DNA of 64,000 nucleotides from Diphasiastrum complanatum (lineage: Eukaryota > Streptophyta > Lycopodiopsida > Lycopodiales > Lycopodiaceae): NCBI GenBank assembly GCA_029204225.1, contig CM055112.1, forward strand, positions 42,192,545 through 42,256,544. The letters run 5' to 3'. The notes beneath the pieces were generated by a model that was given only the letters and a program-made list of their open reading frames with translations, made no database searches and was not told where the DNA came from. This document shows positions 46,386 to 60,000 of the stretch, piece by piece. How positions within the stretch are numbered: position 1 is the stretch's first letter; each line of letters starts with the position of its first letter. Made by a program: the position numbers and the translations under genes.

Positions 46386-46830
46386 GAGTATATTGCTTTA
46401 GTGGATACAGGCAGTACACATTCATTTATTAGCAGTTACATTTCCACCAGGATTCGTGCTACACATGTTCCTGTTACCAGCCTCTCAGTGTTGAGTTGCT
46501 CGTTCCCATTCTTTTCCCAGTTCTCAGATGATTCAGGGCTTGGATTATTGCATTGGTGATTTTTCTGGTCAGGCAGATTTCTACATCATTTTTCTGAAGC
46601 ACTATGACATTATTTTGGTGCAGTCTGGTTCTCTTTACTTGGTACTATTGTTGTGGATCTCTCTCAGCAGACACTTTCCTTCACTCATGCTGGTCAGCAT
46701 CATTCACTTGTTATCAGTTGGTTACTGGGAAGCAGTTTATGCGTAGCCTGCTAAAGGCTCAAGATGCAGCTCTTCTTTCCATTCAGAGTACATCACTTGC
46801 TGCTTCACTTTCACCATTCGTGGGTCCTCT
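46386..46830 (+). pseudogene. Gypsy aspartic protease
   Basis: EYIALVDTGSTHSFISSYIS (catalytic D-T-G near 46401-46409), then after frameshifts YDIIL and, in a further frame, GTIVVDLSQQTLSF and HHSLV, the usual post-protease strand that precedes RT in gypsy elements. After about 46830 the expected RT start is absent. Confidence 0.78.
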
Positions 46831-48690
46831 TCCTTAGGTTGATGCTCCTTCGGATTTACAAGTTGTTGTGTGCCTTGTGCTTATATGCCTTGATTCACAA
46901 ATATTGTATTCAGTGGTCATTCCTGGTTTCATTGATATTCAGACCGTATAACTTGGTGGTATTTCTACTATTGCTTTTGCGCATACCTCATATAGCCCTC
47001 CTGGTTCAATGGTTGGTGCAGTATCTTCTCCATTGGTCTCTATATCTCCAACTCTTGAGTCCATTATGGCTGATGTTCTTGCTGATTTCTATGGGGTTCT
47101 TTATGGGTCCACGTTTGATGGTTCCCTCGCTATTGGTGATCAGGTTGTATCTTCTTTTGCTTTACTCCATGGATCTCTGCTTGAGGTTTGTGAACCGTCT
47201 CGTGATATTTCTACGGTTCCTTACATGATTCATGCGTCTTTGGCCCTTACCATTACACATTCTCCATCCGAGGATATTTGCGAGATGGTCACTATTACTT
47301 ATCTAGGATATTTATATGCTGGGATCTTTCTGGATGAGTATACGGGCATCCTTCAGTCTCCTTGTGTTTCTACATAAAGGTTTGCTGTAGTCCATGCCGA
47401 TGCTATGGATATATGGCATTCCTGGTTATTACGTATAGCTTGGTTTCCATTTGGACCTCTTGATTGGTGCTGGTTTTTCTATATTACTGATCGCCTATGG
47501 TGCGAATATCTCTATGATTATACATGTGGCTCTCTATCTGTTCCTTGGATTGTTGCTCATTGTTAGGCTTGGCATATCATGATGGCTTGGGTTATTGCCT
47601 CCGTTCCAGCTACTGTTTGTCCAGGTGATCTTCAGATTCTCCGTCATTTCAAGTTGCTCCATATCGCTTGGTCTCCGATGCTGAGTTGCCACTTTGTTCT
47701 GGTTTTCCGAGACCATCAGAGTACCTTGAGAGAGTTCCTTCTCCTCTCTTGAATAGTTTTTGGGGATGTTGCCGCCATATACTTCAGTATTGCTCATATG
47801 TGCTTTGATACTGATTCTCAGCTACACGTGGATATTGCTCCGATGCTTGCTACTGATGTTGGGGATCATGTTCCTCATTCCAGTGCATTTCTTCTATTCC
47901 TCACTTGTGCGCCTGGTGTGTACTTTGGGATTAAACTTGCGGCCAGTTCCGATGGGTCATCCGATTCTCCATCTATTTTTGGTGTATCCTATGATGGATT
48001 GGTATGTCCATATGAGGTCTTTCTGGATGAGTTTTTCGGCTACAATTTTTTAGTTGAGGCCTCTACTATTTCTAGATTTGTTGCTATTGTTTTTATGCAT
48101 AATCTCTTTTTAGATGATGCATTGATTTCTTGGATCTTCTGGAGCTTTTGGCATGCTGCTCTTCTTGTGATAGGGGCCTTGAAGGTACCGTGTGCCATTG
48201 CTACTTCTCATTCATGGGCCTTATGGATACCTTGGGCTTTTGACCATGTTGGTGCACATTTATCCATTTTAGCTATCCTTTGTCAGGATGATCTCTTTAT
48301 GATCCATGTTTCCTGGCATATCGCTTGCTTTTCCATGCTACTACAGTGTGTCTGTCATCCTGCTTATGTTCCTACTCCTTGGTGCTGGTCTTTCGATGCT
48401 GCTATCTTTTCTTGGGGCACCTATATCACTGAGTTTGCACATATGGTTGATGGTTACATGTATGATGCGGCTATTCGCGATGAGTGTCCATCTCTTTTTT
48501 TGTTTCCTTATTGGCTTCCCGTTGCTGATGCAGTTCTATCTTCTCGGGCTTTTTAGATACCTTGGTATGATGTCCCTATCTTTTGGGCTGATCCTTTACT
48601 ATCTTGGGCATTACGGATACCTTGGCATTCATGATTGCTGCTTGATCTTCTTCTGGTTCTTTGGCATTCCTGGTTGTTCCATATTGCTTG
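46831..48690 (+). other. Foreign 1.86-kb segment in place of RT-RNase H-integrase
   Basis: Contains a 252-codon frame (47798-48556) and a 122-codon frame (47009-47377) with no pol motif. The product is rich in Trp, Phe, Val, Ser and Asp. A word of about 37 bases (ggcattcctggtt...gcttggttt) occurs at 47415 and 48663. Phrases like LDEYTGIL (47330) and LDEFFGYNFLVEAS (48022) echo the acidic stretch before protease, so part of this segment seems to derive from the same repeated sequence. Whether it is captured host sequence or diverged element sequence cannot be decided by reading. Confidence 0.5.
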
Positions 48691-48990
48691 GTTTCAGATG
48701 ATGCGACCGAGATGCTCTCTTTGTCGCCATGATGTTGATCCTGAGCTGTTCCCTTTCTTACCAACTGCCATTCACCAAGTTCGCCTTCACCATAGTCGAT
48801 GCTGCCAACAGATTCATGTTTTGGTCCAATTCGATGGTCGTCCTGTTGAGGAGGCCGCATGGGAGCCTATTGATGTCTTTTATCATACACCATCACTTGC
48901 GGATCAGGATCGTGCTCCTCCTGCACTTGTTGATTTCTCTACATCAGATGTTGCTCTAATTGTTGATGCACCAGGGCTTGCTGTTGTTTG
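48690..48990 (+). pseudogene. Chromodomain-like integrase C-terminus
   Basis: In the frame ending at 48991 the sequence FLPTAIHQVRL is followed by IHVLVQFDGRPVEEAAWEPI and DVFYHTPSL. The pattern VLVxWxGxPxEEAxWE, F..LxDQ is the chromodomain at the end of chromovirus integrases, which directs integration to heterochromatin. The first Trp of the pattern is Phe here. The integrase core upstream is missing. Confidence 0.78.
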
Positions 48991-49043
48991 ATCCAGTTTT
49001 TTTTCGGCAGTTGGGTCTTTTTTTTTTTTTTTGTGCTAGGGAG

Positions 49044-49372
49044 AGTTATGGACTCGGCTCATTACATTCGCCGCATCCATTTACATTTACTTTACTCTAT
49101 GCATAAGCAAGCCTTGGGCCCTTTTTTATTCATTAGTGACACTTAGACTATATGGTTGGCCTTTGGCTTTATTATTCATTATTAGTCCATTTGGACATAT
49201 TACTAGAGAGTGGGGGCCTTCTTGGAGGGCGCACTATTTTATCTCCCAGTTGGGCCCTAGCCACCAGAAGCTTCCTTTTAGGGCTTCCTCTTGGCTATAA
49301 GTAGGAAAACTGTGTTATTTGTTATTCAGCTGATGATATTGATATCTCTTTTTGGTCTCCTTAATCTCTCTT
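49044..49372 (+). repeat. Truncated gypsy chromovirus 3' LTR
   Basis: Begins AGTTATGGACTCGGC after the polypurine tract and is closely similar to the inverted LTR 35977-36414 up to about 49372 (ttaatctctctt). About 110 bases of the LTR end are missing. A TATA-like box (ctataagtagg) lies at 49294-49304. Confidence 0.85.
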
Positions 49373-52300
49373 CTGCAGATTTACATTATTTTTTCAACAG
49401 TCTGCAGAAATACACTAAGTGTCGCACAGTTCACATTTTTTGCACTTTTCCAAAAACTGCAACACTTGTCTTCGACTTCTTCCGTTCAGTTATTTTGAAG
49501 AAGTCAACTTGTTCACAGTTCAACAGTTTAACTATTTTCAACACCTTTGGCTTTTTTGCAATTTTTCAAAAAATGCGAAGAGAGAGAAAATTCTAAAAGG
49601 TCATCTACTTTTAAGGGTTAACATTCGCCTTGTTTTTAAGGGCACTTTCGGCTTTTTTTGCAAAATCCCGAAGAGAGATAAAATGCCGAAGGTCGTCTAT
49701 TTTGAACGAGGCATGTTCCCATCTACTTTCCGAAATTTGCGAAGTGAGGGAATTTGCGACGTCCTCGTCCGCCTCAACGTTCCTGATTTGTTGACCGTAA
49801 ATACTATGTATAGTTGTCACAAAAGCCATATACTTCCAAGTACAACGGCTTTCCTAATTAGGCGACAAACATTCAATGTAGTTAATACACGGATGAAATC
49901 TATAAATAGATCATCCAAGCACAGATTATGGGTTGCTCCGTCCATGAGACGTATTATTTGAGCCTCCCAGTTACGCCGTCAATTTTTTTGTTGTAATTGC
50001 TATTTGTATTGTGCTTCAATATAATATAGCAGCAACAGCTTTTCTATATGTGTATGACGTAGATGAATGTTTGTTGTGATTGAATGCACTTTATCGCTGT
50101 TTGATCGCGCTTGTTTACTCACTCTGATTAGAACACGGACGTCTACGACTCCTCAGTTTTTGATCAGACGATGGCTGTCTTTGACGCCTGAGGAACTCGC
50201 AATATTATACTTCTCTTCCATCTATTTCAGAACTAAACTTCACATTGAATCCATTTTTCAGTGATACCACACACAAACCATTTCTAATCTCTTCGGTGGA
50301 CTGTACTCTTGGTTTTTGAGAGTATGAATTAATTTTTAAGATCCTGTTGGCCAATTAGAACACTTAAAGCTGTGATTATGTTTAGCAGAAGCTCTCTATT
50401 AGAGTGTTTTTGCATCTAGCAGCTGATTGTAACGGGAGAGCTGTTCCGCAATATTTCTGCTCTCTTCTCCGTTCGTGTTCTTCTATCTCCCTTGCCCCAT
50501 CAAATTGGATTCTCCAGGCTAAAACCCAGCAATACACGTGAAGGCAAGATTTTGTTTGAACGACTATACTTCATTCGAGGTTATGGTAGAGAAAAGTAGC
50601 AAAGCATGAGTCAGTTTTAGCAAAAAGCCTTAAAAAAAGGTCAAGTCACTGCTCAATGTACTGTATAACCAAGTCGAAACAATAAAAGCTTTAGTGATCC
50701 TATAGCCCGAAGTTGTCAAAACTTCATCCGCATAAATTTATTTAGAATCAGTTTGTTTCTCTTATCCGAATATGTGTCCCCATGCTTTCTTGTGATGATG
50801 TCATGGTGTTCCCAAATAGTACGTTTTCTTAGCTATTCAAAAGCGACAACATTTCAGTCTCAAAGATATGTCTTAAGTTCATTACGTATGTCCAAAACGT
50901 CTCACTCCCTTGATAAACATTGTATCCAACCAAAGGATTTTGCACCAAAAATATCTTTGAACAACCCGCTTTATGCCTATTATGAATCGTAAAATGTAAT
51001 ATATCTGAAATGAATATATATATATGCAACTTGTTGATATACAAGATCAAACGACACACCTACAATGAAATCTCTGCTCAATCCAATGGGAAGAATTTGA
51101 ACTTCCGATTTTAGACACAACTGTAAGCAAGAAGATCGAACCTTCGATTCTCACCAAAATGATGAATCTGTTCACAACTAAATGATTTAGCATGGTTTTC
51201 ATTCAACTATGAACATCATAGACTAATGACAAAAAATTTATGTAAAATGAATCTAATTCTGAGTTCAATAGAAGTACATGTAATTTGATGGAACATGAAA
51301 AAAGACCAATTAAAAGCGGAAATTAGAGTGTTAAATGTAAAAATCATATTATAGAACCAACAATAGAGAGATCGCATTAAAGGCACAAAAAATTGGTTTT
51401 AAAAAAACAGGTCATCATTGTCCAAATAGCCAATGAAGCCATGCCTTCAATTGATCCATTAATATAGCTTTTTAATAAGCTAATAACAATTGAAAACCAG
51501 TGATGCATTGTAGAAAAGAGACAGGGATTTGAAAAACTAGCGATGCCCTTGTAAAGTTCATAACCAGAAACGTAGAAGCATAATGCAAGTGGTAAATTGC
51601 TGACAAGTAAGCCAAAAAACCATAACCTGTCATGAAAAAATAGCAAAGTGTAAGGCTGAAACTGACAAGAAAGAAAACTTATTGTGCGCAGCGGAGTAAA
51701 CTATCTTCCTCTTTATCTATGCATGACTACGCCTATCAATTTCAAACAAAACAATAATAATGAAAATCACGTTCGATCTTATAGTAACTAACTTTGAGAT
51801 AATTAGTACTACAATGATTATGTAGCCAAACATTAAAGCATTGAATTATTAGACAAATAATCAGTCGCGAAGAATTATAGAAACACATGCATTCTGAGAC
51901 AAACCTGAACGCAATAAGAAGATAGTATTGATTCAATATGAAAAACAAAACAGATGCAAATGAGTACAACAAGTTGCGGATCAAAGCCTCATATTCTAAG
52001 CTATCTCTAAGCGGCTAAATATAAGTCCGAATTAAGCGCAACTATTGATAAGCAGTAAGCGCGATAGCAATCTCTAATCAACTCTGAGGAATTGAGCTAG
52101 AATGCTCAAGAGTGTTCAAGCTCGCAGGCTTGAGAGATTCAATAGTTGATGATTGATCTTCATGCTTCAATTCTTGTGATGTAGGAATATGAACAACTAT
52201 TTATACTAAGCAATTAGGTCGTCAAATGCGTCATCCAGTTGGCTGTGATGTGATGGCATCCATCCAGTTAGGACTTCTCAGAAATTACTTGCTGATGAAT

Positions 52301-53700
52301 TAATACAAGTCGGTGGCTTTGGTCGTAAATAGTCTGTCTGTAGATTTAAAGGTGAACTGTCACTTTGCAGAAATGAACGTAACCTGTCATGCGAAAAATG
52401 CAAAGGTCTTTGCCAACGTCATTTCCTTAACATTTGAGGCATCTGGCATTTTGCGAAAAAGCCGAAGTGAGAGAAAATCCCAAAAGACGAAAATCTCGAA
52501 AATGCCGACACTGTGAGCCGTTTTTGAGTGGTTATGCAGATTGTGTAAAAACACGAAGAACTCTGCAGGTCTAGATAAAAGTTGGACGAAGATTAAAATG
52601 TCGATTAGTCGATTAGTAGGAGAATAATCCAACAAGAGAGATGTCATGTGATCTACCTAAAGCATGTTAATTGTGCATACTCTAGGGCTGAATGTGCTTT
52701 CAAAATCTATTATTGGCTATGTTTTGCCTGCCCAACCAATTGCAAACGTTTGCTTCAAAACCTAAGTTACATAGCATGTCATAGGCTATATCTTTTCTTC
52801 AAAATTTTAAGCTTGGTCAATACATGAAAATTTAGATGTAATAGCGCATTTCATGCCACACTACATTTGGTATCTAGCTTAGTAGGAAAGACCGGGTGTT
52901 TCATTCTACACTACTTAACAAACAATTCAAATTGCAAAACGAACATTTTGGGAGTCTTCAAGAAAAATGGCCAAGAAAGTGCTTGTGGTTTCCAAAGAGC
53001 AGAAGTTGACAATCGCACACCCCTATCGCTGCCTGTAGGTTCCCACGATGAGCTAACAAATGTGAGGCAGGTGGATTACCCATTACCCATCCCGCTGAAC
53101 TAACATACATGCGGATTACCATTGCCCATCCCGCTGAATTGAAAGAGTGAGACTATTCTGACTGATGCCATCCTCCTCAAGCACACAATACTACATAATA
53201 GTGAGGAGGGGACGTCTTTAAATTTTGTGGTGTTAATCAGTTGCAACTATGGGTGCTTACAAAGCGGCTGCCATCAAGAACAAGTTGCCTTGTATATCAA
53301 AGATAGAATGCACTGAGATTTCAGAGATAGAATGCGTCAGATGTTAGAGAGGGACAAAAAAACAAACATGATTTATGAAAGGAATCAAGGACAATTGATC
53401 ACCTATTGTAGACGATGATGATTCACCTGGCCCAACGATGGAGAGCACCGCCACGAGAGATAGGATCAGCCACTGAGTAGAGAATTTGAAGATACTGGCT
53501 GAGTAGAGAATGTGAAGATAGCTTTTGAAAGTAGGAGTGGAAAATCCTTGTGTGGAGAGATGACAGGAAGGCTGTACATTAGGCGGTTGGAGAAGAGGGT
53601 CTGCATATTCCCCATTATCTCCCAAGGGCCTGAGATACCCCAGGTCCCACCTTAGACGCCAGTGCCACCCACCTTAGATGCCACGTTAGGGCAACTTAGG
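49373..53700. other. Unassigned, LTR-like region
   Basis: No coding similarity. Two LTR-like blocks in opposite orientation can be suspected: 49.4-50.0 kb (TATA box ctataaatag at about 49889) and 51.9-52.6 kb (TATA box on the minus strand, about 52197-52207). They share words such as gccgaag...gagagaaaat. 53.05-53.15 kb holds a short repeat of ttacccat/ccatcccgctgaa. The rest is featureless to me. Confidence 0.35.
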
Positions 53701-53749
53701 ATCCTTCTGAATGTTCTCAGCCCCTTAAAATGCCTCGGCCAATGCAATC

Positions 53750-54025
53750 AAAAATACCAAATAGATGTGAGAGGAGGACTTACTCCATCCCATGTGAAAC
53801 CTTAGCCTTCCTTCCCTTTTCACTGTCTTATCTTCTTCGTTTCTGTTGGCTGCGAAACTACTATGTCTAGCTCCAGCTCTACTATCGCCATCATCGCCAT
53901 CGCATCTCTCCACCTATTTTATTCTGTTCTATTCTTCTCTTCTGTATCTTCTCGCTACTCCTCATTGCATTCAAGTCGCAATTCGCTCTGAACATACACC
54001 TATTTGCTAGCTAATTCAAAGAATT
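53750..54025 (+). promoter_or_regulatory. Probable promoter and 5' UTR of the trigger-factor gene
   Basis: Pyrimidine-rich stretches (ccttcccttttcactgtctt near 53811; ttctattcttctcttctgt near 53927) precede the first exon, as is common in plant 5' leaders. No clear TATA box is visible. The start of transcription cannot be placed. Confidence 0.35.
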
Positions 54026-57000
54026 GTGCTACTCTGTCTGCATGTCATGTTGCACGCAATGTGGACTACTCCCCTCCATCCCCTGCCTTCCTCTGCCACC
54101 TCCAGCGCTACCCCTTCTCCCTCCCCCTCTCCCTCTGCACAATACACGCACACAGCTTGCTATGCCTTGCATTTACCTCCTTTCTCTACTCGACATTTCC
54201 CAGCGCATGCGACTTCGATCAAATATTCTAGTCAGTATTGGATATGCAATACTCGTGCTCTACATGAAAGCTTCTGCCTGCAGCATTTGCAGGATACCAG
54301 GGGTGCTGTAATGGCGACCGTGGCTGAAAAAGACAGTCAAAGAAGCACGCCTTTGGAGCTGGAGGTTGTGGAAAGCAGAGAAGCCAATTCTAGGGTATGG
54401 CATTGCCGTCTAGCTTGGAAGTTACCTTTGGTTTCAGAAGTTGATTCTCATGAAACCAAGTAGTTCCATTCAGCAAAGTCTGTAAAAACTGATGCAATGA
54501 CTGACTGTATCATCAGGTTGTTTTGAGCATCGTTGTACCTCCAAATGTATGCAAAGAAAGTTATGATCAAGTGCTTATGGATCTCAGCAAGAAAACTAAG
54601 GTATGCGTGTACTCTCTTGGCTTAATCCACCTGAGTATATGCTGTTCCTGTTTATTCTCAAGCTTCAAGTAAGGCGTCTTTTTTTCGTTTGTTTGTGGTT
54701 GAATCTGTATCGTCTGCCATAATCTTATTCTACTACATAAAGCATTTCCACATCACTGTTCATTTGCACTATTCATTGGGAAGAAGCCTATTGATCTTTC
54801 TTGTACAATTCTAGCGAGTGTTTCTGATAAAGCGAGTGAAAATAGCTTCAGGGATCAGTTTATTGGTATAAAGGTGGCTTTTCTTAAACCTTGTACCCGT
54901 TACCTCGTCCGCATACTTCTTTGGTCTTGTCCTTGTTTCTTAAAGCGAAGGACTGGTGATGCTCGGAATTACGTTGTTTGTGCAAAGACTAGCTCCTTTG
55001 CTCATTGGAAAGCTATTTTCTCTGGGTCTTGAGGATATGCATGGGTGGCTTGTTCGTTAGCTTTTGCTCGATCTTTGCAACTATAAGGTGTTCTGTCAAC
55101 CTATTATTTCCAGTTATGTGCAGGTACCTGGCTTTCGACCTGGCAAAAGAGTCCCGGAGTCCATTTTGGTGAATTTCATAGGTCAGAAGCAGGTCAGAGC
55201 TTCAGCAATAGAAGCAGTTTTGAGAAAGACCTTCCCGGAAGCAATGGCCTCTGTGTGTGCACAAACTTCAACCGTATCACATTATTTATTTCTTTCCTTG
55301 CTTATGTCTGATGCAAATTGCAGGTAGAAGCTTAAAGATTCTGGTTTGTTGGAATAATAAATTCTTCTTAAGCCAAAGGTTCTGCATCTGTGCAATGAGC
55401 ACGTAATTTCATGCCAGCTATTTGATTCTATACGGTTGCGATTGTAGAATAAAATATCATACACTAAGATTCTGAGGGACGGGTCCGTGTCTTCATAAAT
55501 TAGTGTTTTGGATTTCACTCTTGTTTATCCTGAATCGGATGAAATCGAAGGAATTTATTGTAGAGAGTTTTGGCTTAGATCCTTAATTGACTTGCAACTT
55601 AAGTGAATCACAACCTAATCGCTCGGGGTGAACCGTGCATTGATTTTCACAGCTTCGCTCTGCATAGTATTCCAAATCCTCTCAAACAAGCCAAAATCTA
55701 GACAAGCTACCCCAAGCTATATCAAGTTTTCTCCTTAAACGGAGTAGAACCTAAGCTGGTCATTCTCCAAATAGTAGAAAAAACTGATAGCCCTCTACTA
55801 AATAGTTTGATATCTGTATGCTTGGAGGCCTATTTTGAGGACTTTACTAGCTCTAATTTTGTAGTTAAAAATTTGTTCTTGTCAAGAAGTTAGCAATATT
55901 GATGATGTGGTGTATTCCTTCGTATGCGTATTCATTTGTATGCATGTTCGTAATTGCTATATGCGTTCCCGGTTTCAGGGTGCAGCACTGAAAACTTTTT
56001 TGTATTCTGGCAACTTGTCTCCAATTTCCTTGGGAAAAAGAAAGGGACCTTTTCTCTCTCTCTTTCTCTCTCAAAGTTACGAACCAAATTACAGATTTTA
56101 GCATTAGTGAAGCATAGTTTGACAATACATGAAGCAATCTAACAATCTTTCACCAAGGATGGCAAATAACATCACATAGAATCAATAAAGCCCTACAAAC
56201 AATTGCAAAGGCAAGAGTTCTCTCACGAAGAGTCCAAGTGATACCAAATCATCAGGTGCAAAAAGAATGTACATAGAGCCTATTTATACCCAACAAGAAC
56301 CCTAGAATAGAAGCTTCTAGGTAGTTGACTAAGCCTATCCAAACTAGGGTCACAAGAGGGAAATTGTGGGCCCTCCTGGAAGGTTTGTGCCCTCCCAATA
56401 GCAGCCCCATGTTAGATAACCTTCAATGGATCAAGCGTGATTATACACGCTTTGCCATGTTAGTTAATCGACTTGTTCATACAGGTGACCAAGGCAAGAT
56501 TCCTATTGTAGCCAATAACCAAAGACATGTAAAAGAACATAAGTGATGAGATGAACTCCAACTATGTCCCATACCTTGTCATAGGGTGTGCTCCATTATA
56601 TGCAATTGTGATTTATTTACTAAAAACAGGTCATCTAAAAATAGCTATCACCTACACATAACAGGCTAACCGTAATACATGTGTATGGCTATTCTTTTTA
56701 CTTGATTTTCCAGGTACATACACTTGTCACTCTTCTCATGAGTGTGCATATGTATGTACCCTAGTCAACCTTTGCCTTAGGTCTAACTTAGTCTATCACT
56801 ACCAAAACTAGGCCTATTAGAATCCCCATCGTCGAATCTGGTCATTGCTAAGACACAATCAAGCTCTCGAGAAATTGAAGTGCTAGAAAAACCTTTAGAG
56901 CTAGCAACCTCCACTATTAAAGTCTGAATTGCATCAACTAGCTAGATGAATTGGGTGATAGAGTAGCCCTACCCCCATGGTGGTATCTACTGCTCGAAAA

Positions 57001-60000
57001 AACATGGTACCCTTAAAGTAGGAGAAAAGGATGTTGATGATCATCTCTACAATGGATATGGAAATGAAACTTGAAAGGAGTGCAAGAGTTGTAGCTAATG
57101 ATATTGTCTATCACTTAGATCTTTTTGGGTGTACAAATAGTGTAAAGACTGACGATCAATGAACATGTCAAAAGGCACACGATAAAGGTAATGATGCCCT
57201 TTTTAAGAGCAAAAATGATAGCTAGAAGCTCTTTTCAATGTGTGGATATAACATTGCCCACCAGAATGAAGATAGTGAGACTCATAGGTAATACACAACT
57301 AGTCTAGAAGGGTACCTAAACCACATAAGTGGTATCAATCTCAACAATGAACTTTTTATCGAAATCAAGAAGACGAGGAACATGAGGAGAAGAAAGCAAT
57401 TGGTCCAAAAACTCAAAAGTGGTTTGACAAGTAGGACTCCAAACAAAAGGTGTATCATATTTGAGTAAGTCATGTGGAGGGATTGAAACAATAGCGAATT
57501 GGGGAACGAGAGCTAGGTCGAGAAAAGTACGAACTTGGTGAACATCACTTGGAGTGGGCTAGGCAAAAATTACTCCAGGTGATCGACAAGGAGACAAAAA
57601 ACAATGGTCAAATGAGAAACATGCTGGGACATAGCAATGTTGTTAACAAAAATGTCATCAAAATAGACATGTACATAAAGGCCAAGATGTGGCTGCACAC
57701 ATGATATTACTCATGACATTTTGAAAGGTAGGCAAATTTATAAAGGCCAAGACAAGTATGAAAGCCTGACGCAACAACTTGCCCTGAAAACGGAAGACTA
57801 TGAACCCAATGCAAAGCAGCACACAAATATGATGGTAGCCAAAGTGGAGATCAATTTTGGCTTTACCAAGTTGGTCGAACAGGTTATGCATGAACTGAAT
57901 GATAGATTTTGGTATCAATGAAGCATAAATTAACAATAGATGAAGCAATCTGACAATCTTCCACAAAGAATGGAAAATAGCAACACATATAATCAATAGC
58001 TAAAGCCTATAAGTTCAAGAGTTCTCCCACAAAGAGTCCAAGCAATATCAAATCATAAGTTGACAAATGAATGTACATAAGGCCTATATATGGTCCATTG
58101 AGTGTTATGATCACAATTACTAATATTGGTATCAAATGAACTATAAGACAACAAAGAAACATTCACAAAGCATTCTCCAACTAAGAAAACTGCGTAAATA
58201 TCAATGGCCACTGATAGCTCACCAAATCTAACAAAGATCTCCAGTACAAAGATGGATTCCCTATAAAGAGCTCAAGACTCCAAAACATAAATTGAATAAT
58301 GATAGAATGATGGCCTCTATGTATAGTAGTTAGGCAATCATTCTAGGGCATCCAATTAGGGGATTTGGCCCATTGGCCCATTTAAGTATCAAATGTATTT
58401 GAAAGGGGTTTTAAACATAATATAAGAATTGCGGGACCCCCACTAGTTATGGGTCAAACAAGTGTATAGTAGAGAAGTATGGACTGTGTCCATAACATTG
58501 AGGAACCCTAAAAGCGGGAGTCAAATAATCAAGAAAGATCAAGGAGAGAAGGGGGAACAAGTACACTTGGAGAGTGCAAATCTGGGGGGACGGTATGCTG
58601 CCTTCTAAAAGACTCCCATTCCATGTAATTAACTAATAAAAGTTAAGCTCTTAGTGAATATCAAATGTAAGTGCCTAAAAAGGTCTTTAGGCCTGTACAT
58701 GAGTAAAAAGGGTTTGCTGCCAACAAATGAATAAAAGAGCTGTATATCTGTAATAAAAGCATGGCAAGGTGAGTGAAACGAGGCAAGTCCATAACTGTAG
58801 CCGAACTCTTGCCATGCTCCCCTCAACCTGTCAAGCTGGCCTAACACCCCTAGGTGTGTGTTGCACACAAGCTTTGTACTGGGGGTCCTATGGCTATCAT
58901 ACAAGCTGCAACACTAGCCATGGCCTCTTTGAATATTTTGACGTCGACAATGGCAAATGGCAGGTTAAGGCCCTAAAGAACAGAAATAGACTCCTCTCAT
59001 TTTGCTAGATCTCCGTTGTTATATTTGTAGCATCGCAGACTTTATGCTTATATATTGTTTTTTCTCATATTGATAGTTGCTGTTGGTAGGTATTTTTCAA
59101 GGGAGAGCTCGTTGTGAGTGTTCCTATTTAGAAAGGCTTGCAAAGTAGTTTATTGCTGATTGTTCTTGTTATCTTAGGTGGAGATTGATAGTTAATTGAC
59201 TATTCTTTGGTGTGTTCTACCATTACATGCATGGGAGCTATTGGTTGTTGGCTACTCTCTGATGAAAAGTTTGCTACGAGAGTTTGGATTGTGGAGAAAA
59301 CCTAAAGTATATGGATGCTAGCTGGCAATACCTATGAGCTAAAATGCTGACATTCAAAGTTTCAGAGTTGGTCTTTATGTACATGTTTTATCTCATTCAA
59401 TAGCTTATTGACCTTTTCCACACACTAGTTGAGTCTGTCGACAATAGCCTTAGACCAGATTTTAATCGATCATAGCATCCATATTGACATGAATTGGATT
59501 TTTATTATATTCCTGATTGCAGGACTGCTGTCAGCATTGTTCCATTTGTTACCGATTTCCAATCTTTAGAAGTGGGATCTCGGCTAATTAGGTGGTTTGG
59601 AATTATTCCGGTTCCATTCAGATTTAGAGAAATCGTTTTCAGTATAGATAAGCTAACAGCGCTAGGTTGCATTGGATACAAAGCTTAATGTAAGTTTATC
59701 TACATAAATAAATTAAGCCTGTTGGCCATGTATGGTTCATTTAAAGGGGTGAGGCTTAAGTTTTGGATTTGTAGTTTAACCTGTGGCATGTTATACTTCT
59801 ATTTGCTATTAAGAATTATTGCACATTGTTACTGCTAGAAGAAAGATTTAGTAGCTTAAGCTGTAACAAGGAAAGTTAGGTAATAGGGTGAATGGAAAAT
59901 TACAAGAGTCATTCCAGTCATTATTTTGTAAAACTTGTATTCCTAAGATGGCTAAGCAAGAACGTGCTAAGTGCACATGAAAGTGGACTCCTTCAGCCAT

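Larger units (their letters stand above)
44928..49372 (+). mobile_element. 3' part of a gypsy chromovirus lacking RT and integrase core
   Basis: Gag (from ATG 44928), an acidic Ile/Val/Asp-rich stretch, aspartic protease, about 1.9 kb of sequence without pol similarity, a chromodomain-like integrase end, a polypurine tract (GCTAGGGAG, 49035-49043) and a truncated 3' LTR (49044-49372). No RT, RNase H or integrase core motif was found in any frame. The 5' LTR and leader are at 34903-36414 in opposite orientation. A non-autonomous derivative of a chromovirus is the best description. Confidence 0.78.

Noticed and set aside
46764-47228. 154-codon frame very rich in Leu, looking like a membrane protein
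   Set aside because: Leu-rich reading of TTG/CTT-rich DNA in an alternative frame; the neighbouring frame 47009-47377 has the phrases that recur elsewhere in the element, so this one is probably a shadow.
48306-48701. 131-codon Leu/Phe-rich frame overlapping the 252-codon frame
   Set aside because: Out-of-frame overlap with no distinct motif; treated as a shadow.
57721-57921. 66-codon plus-strand frame in intron 3
   Set aside because: Antisense shadow of the gypsy RT palm sequence.
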